A stretch of DNA of 8,651 bases. Source: Pseudomonadota bacterium (lineage in GTDB: Bacteria > Myxococcota > Bradymonadia > UBA4248). Each line of letters opens with the position of its first letter. Within the stretch, counting starts at the first letter, position 1. Below, one piece after another: positions 7,601 to 8,651 of the stretch. Where the stretch lies: the NCBI GenBank assembly GCA_017613855.1, contig JAGACY010000240.1:1-8651 (forward strand), written 5' to 3'. The position numbers were made by a program, and so were the translations under genes. A model generated the notes under the pieces. It ran no database searches, was not told the origin of the DNA, and saw only the letters and a program-made list of their open reading frames with translations.

Positions 7601-8049
7601 CGCATTTCCGCAGCCTGGAATGTCTCATCATTACAAAATTCCCGACCGTTGTACCCGTGCAAAATTCCTTTGCCGCAAGCACAATCGCGATCCTGACATT
7701 GCCATGCATACTGGCCAGAATCATCCACAGTGAGTTTATAGCCCTTTGGACTTTTGGGCTGAGAGGGAATTTGAGCATCGAAACTCCCCGCATGATCCCC
7801 CAAAAAACTCCAGCATGGGTAAATGGTCTCTTCCTTGACACAACCATTGTTTTTTAAACACAGATAATGAGTCTGGTCGATACAATCCCATTGCCTGACA
7901 TCTTCGAGAGAAAGCCCCTCAGATCCGCAAAAACACTGATTGTTCTTAAAGACCAAATCATTGGGACATGGAGAGACATCCGTTTTTTTTTGATTGGAGC
8001 ACCCCGCAATAAGGCAGACCAATATAAAAAGGGAAATTCTATTTTTCAT
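4672..8049 (-). CDS. Giant cysteine-array lipoprotein (22 CxCG motifs)
   Basis: An 1125-residue lipoprotein of no family I recognise. The start is fixed by a GAGG site 11 nt before the ATG and by the signal peptide: MKNR, a hydrophobic core, then the lipobox LIAGC with the acylated cysteine at residue 17 and Ser at +2. By hand count there are about 126 cysteines (11%), including 22 CxCG tetrapeptides and two variants (CPCK 456, CDCL 992). The recurring module is GC-x-CG, three residues, C, five residues, C, four residues, C-x-CG; clear copies are near 242-264, 348-370, 400-423, 705-727, 841-863 and 1103-1123. Many modules are linked by a segment such as D-x-EHY-x-C (for example 272-279, 679-686, 879-885, 1084-1090). 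Cysteine-poor, acidic or aromatic stretches lie at about 479-517, 551-595 and 933-1060. No CxxCH is present, so it is not a multihaem cytochrome. Cysteine pairing in the oxidising cell envelope is likely, giving an extended disulfide-stabilised rod. An adhesive, structural or metal-binding role is speculation. It is the last gene of the - strand operon. Confidence 0.9.
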   Translation of the reverse strand: MKNRISLFILVCLIAGCSNQKKTDVSPCPNDLVFKNNQCFCGSEGLSLEDVRQWDCIDQTHYLCLKNNGCVKEETIYPCWSFLGDHAGSFDAQIPSQPKSPKGYKLTVDDSGQYAWQCQDRDCACGKGILHGYNGREFCNDETFQAAEMRDCGDEACKIKENGVCRDGKCWCGELWQGTDAEKYHCTEHSVYGEGIYKELNHHEIKPEDRCDGSPELCDYWEAEIQKSKESPFDLICQAEEGCACGTQTCPKATVCRQDKCYCGDIELSQWKDIEHYACVIEGPNTSMVCTSKNGCICGDHRIVEGAACVDGKQVCHRMTFDWLNEKDIAQYMCDEVHPMIVCRNPKGCKCGKETCLEGTSCIEGSCVCGNTYKLSVDIASHRNQYICRNGAYTCNRAEGCECGLDEMCIQGAVCSDGECKCGEVTQATMSQYESYSCQLSMDEVYSLVCNQEKGCPCKEYGKDVTCDKGDVCEAYGCSYGNNRGYEMRDPSNEDWRIGNQRFISRSDDDGNTRIESCRNCDAFTAYEIEYDGTCHGTIINWMCMTNGGCIHDGKHYPYGTEFFETFDQNNPFIRYSGFPDLQYTTGSQGDAVAVCNHIYPYSVLVSYLQSGTITEIRDTWVCDAKKCACGASTCQLGDLCRQGKCTPYEGCSPKEPTDVQVLYCHGVQQSPEILADNTDTEHYRCEFQSGSEEKMKHWYCQKPPCMCGENSCLAGSYCQNGTCMCGDKPMLEGFICKNDTLVCNSTSCQCGNETLREGYACIAGRQLCTLKEGCICGDRMAAYMDLCDHNVDICNPFDRTSDETKKYVSSSTHSGCLCGDTPLPPKHRCEAGKAICTEDSCPCGDALCGRGDICDHNVCKCGTDPNNGCLCGNDVVRDAEHYKCIDSHLVCYSQEIRDSDHYPKGLPTCTCGNEQIPFGAVCRDNHVCKDCPHTEYAVFDDDNYHKTCDWKGGKVDIAYDYVADCYPSEEGDGYSCGDDSEYYYIRTIDPCDCLNDPKTPQTEEELAKLFCSITQYYTYDCSERYPEETVSGWLSIDGDSNSDDGYDPDNPCQKAAGTSNFEHRCNTKDQTCLCGKFEILMQDAEKYYCDMELAWRCNVETGCDCGDVVCKQSQICLKPGVCSQ

Positions 8050-8055
8050 CTACTT

Positions 8056-8523
8056 CTATACCTCGAGCAATTTAAACCGCACGCGCCAAACCCCATCATT
8101 CCAATCGGAAGAAATGATCTTAAATGGGGCTATTTCGCGGGTGTTTTGAACATGTGCCCCTATGCATGCGCACACATCGTAATTGCCAACGCGCACGAGG
8201 CGTAGCGTTTCGCTGGCATCCCGGGGCAATTTGCTCAAATCGACATCATCGGGAATATGGTCGCGATCGACCAGTTCGATCGCGACATCGACATGGGACG
8301 CAATCACTTCGTTGACACGACGCTCAATTTCAACGATCTGCTCAGGCGTCGGAGCATTGGCCAAATGATAATCGCACTTGCTCTTTTTGCGCTCGATATG
8401 GGCATTTTTCGATCGTTCACAACCGAACATATTCACCATGGTTCGGTTTAAAATATGTTCAGTTGTGTGCATAGGCGGGTATTCGGTTTTATTGTGTTCA
8501 TTGAGAACGGGTTCTTGTACCAT
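8056..8523 (-). CDS. Short AlaX-type alanyl-tRNA trans-editing hydrolase
   Basis: A 155-residue cytosolic protein made of the second additional (editing) domain of alanyl-/threonyl-tRNA synthetases, standing alone. Family members hydrolyse wrongly charged Ser- or Gly-tRNA(Ala) using a zinc ion held by HxxxH and CxxxH. Both motifs are visible: HTTEH at 19-23 (His19, His23) and CIGAH at 120-124 (Cys120, His124). The conserved context HILNRTM (23-29) and NTREIAPFKI (127-136) supports this. The glycine-rich linker and catalytic core of alanyl-tRNA synthetase are absent, and the length fits the short AlaX class. The ATG at 8523 has AAGGGG 10 nt upstream. A second in-frame ATG at residue 18 sits directly before the first zinc ligand and is less likely. 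The gene is 14 nt after a partial gene and 6 nt before the lipoprotein, so it is translated from a shared message. Substrate (Ser, Gly or Ala) cannot be set from sequence. Confidence 0.9.
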   Translation of the reverse strand: MVQEPVLNEHNKTEYPPMHTTEHILNRTMVNMFGCERSKNAHIERKKSKCDYHLANAPTPEQIVEIERRVNEVIASHVDVAIELVDRDHIPDDVDLSKLPRDASETLRLVRVGNYDVCACIGAHVQNTREIAPFKIISSDWNDGVWRVRFKLLEV

Positions 8524-8537
8524 CCCCCAGCATCCCC

Positions 8538-8651
8538 TTAATTCACGATGATGTTCTCCAGTTTTGCCGGAACGATGATAGAAACTTCGCGGGTGTCGAA
8601 CAAAAGATTCGTCGTCGGGTTAATCACATCGATATAAGCCTTAAAAATCTG
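8538..8651 (-). CDS. C-terminal end of an unidentified protein (partial)
   Basis: An open frame enters from the right edge and ends at TAA (8538-8540), giving 37 residues that run from QIFKAYIDVINP to the C-terminal LENIIVN. The fragment is strand-rich, alternating hydrophobic and polar residues (EVSIIVPAKL), with no cysteine, signal or catalytic motif. Its open frame to the edge, codon use and tight 14-nt spacing to the AlaX-type gene support it as the upstream member of the same operon. AlaX's ribosome site (AAGGGG) overlaps its stop codon, which suggests coupled translation. I cannot assign a family from so short a piece. Confidence 0.65.
   Translation of the reverse strand, partial: QIFKAYIDVINPTTNLLFDTREVSIIVPAKLENIIVN

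Noticed and set aside
4672..8049. Multihaem cytochrome interpretation of the cysteine-rich protein
   Set aside because: No CxxCH motif exists. The only close C-x2-C pairs I saw (for example CRNC at 518-521 and CKDC at 929-932) are not followed by His.
8056..8523. AlaX as a truncated alanyl-tRNA synthetase pseudogene
   Set aside because: All four zinc ligands, a good ribosome site and a length normal for short AlaX proteins indicate an intact stand-alone gene.

Overview
The window looks like a chromosomal segment of a Gram-negative bacterium. It encodes two secreted proteins that look like outer-membrane beta-barrels and end in the aromatic Phe typical of such proteins. It also has a very large lipoprotein with a clear lipobox, and an inner-membrane cation/proton antiporter. 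Base composition is moderate, with the antiporter visibly more GC-rich than the barrel-like pair. Very large lipoproteins built from cysteine arrays are something I associate with Myxococcota/Bradymonadia-like lineages, but that placement is a low-confidence inference from protein style, not from a marker gene.

Left part, + strand (1-2036): a heptanucleotide tandem repeat touches the window edge, followed by a probable terminator of an upstream gene. Then come two tandem paralogous genes (194-1168 and 1184-1951, 15 nt apart). Each encodes a signal peptide, a short two-cysteine module with identical spacing, a low-complexity linker and a C-terminal barrel-like domain. The pair ends at a strong intrinsic terminator (2002-2036), so it is very likely a two-gene transcription unit.

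Middle, + strand (2139-4532): a 797-residue CPA2-type (KefB/KefC-like) antiporter. It has an extra block of membrane helices after the transport core and two C-terminal RCK_C/TrkA_C-like domains, but no NAD-binding RCK_N domain. After it comes a 139-nt gap with two related hairpins. The second carries a T tract and serves as the antiporter's terminator; the first is a near-ideal 13-bp inverted repeat with no T tract.

Right part, - strand (8651 down to 4672): a compact operon. It holds the C-terminal end of an unidentified gene, then (14 nt later) a short AlaX-type tRNA-editing hydrolase with its four zinc ligands intact, then (6 nt later) an 1125-residue lipoprotein. That lipoprotein contains about 126 cysteines and 22 CxCG tetrapeptides arranged in repeating modules. 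It is the most unusual object here: a probable surface- or periplasm-exposed disulfide-rich rod of unknown function.

No tRNA or rRNA genes, CRISPR array, insertion sequence or phage genes were seen. No stretch longer than 300 bases lacks a gene.
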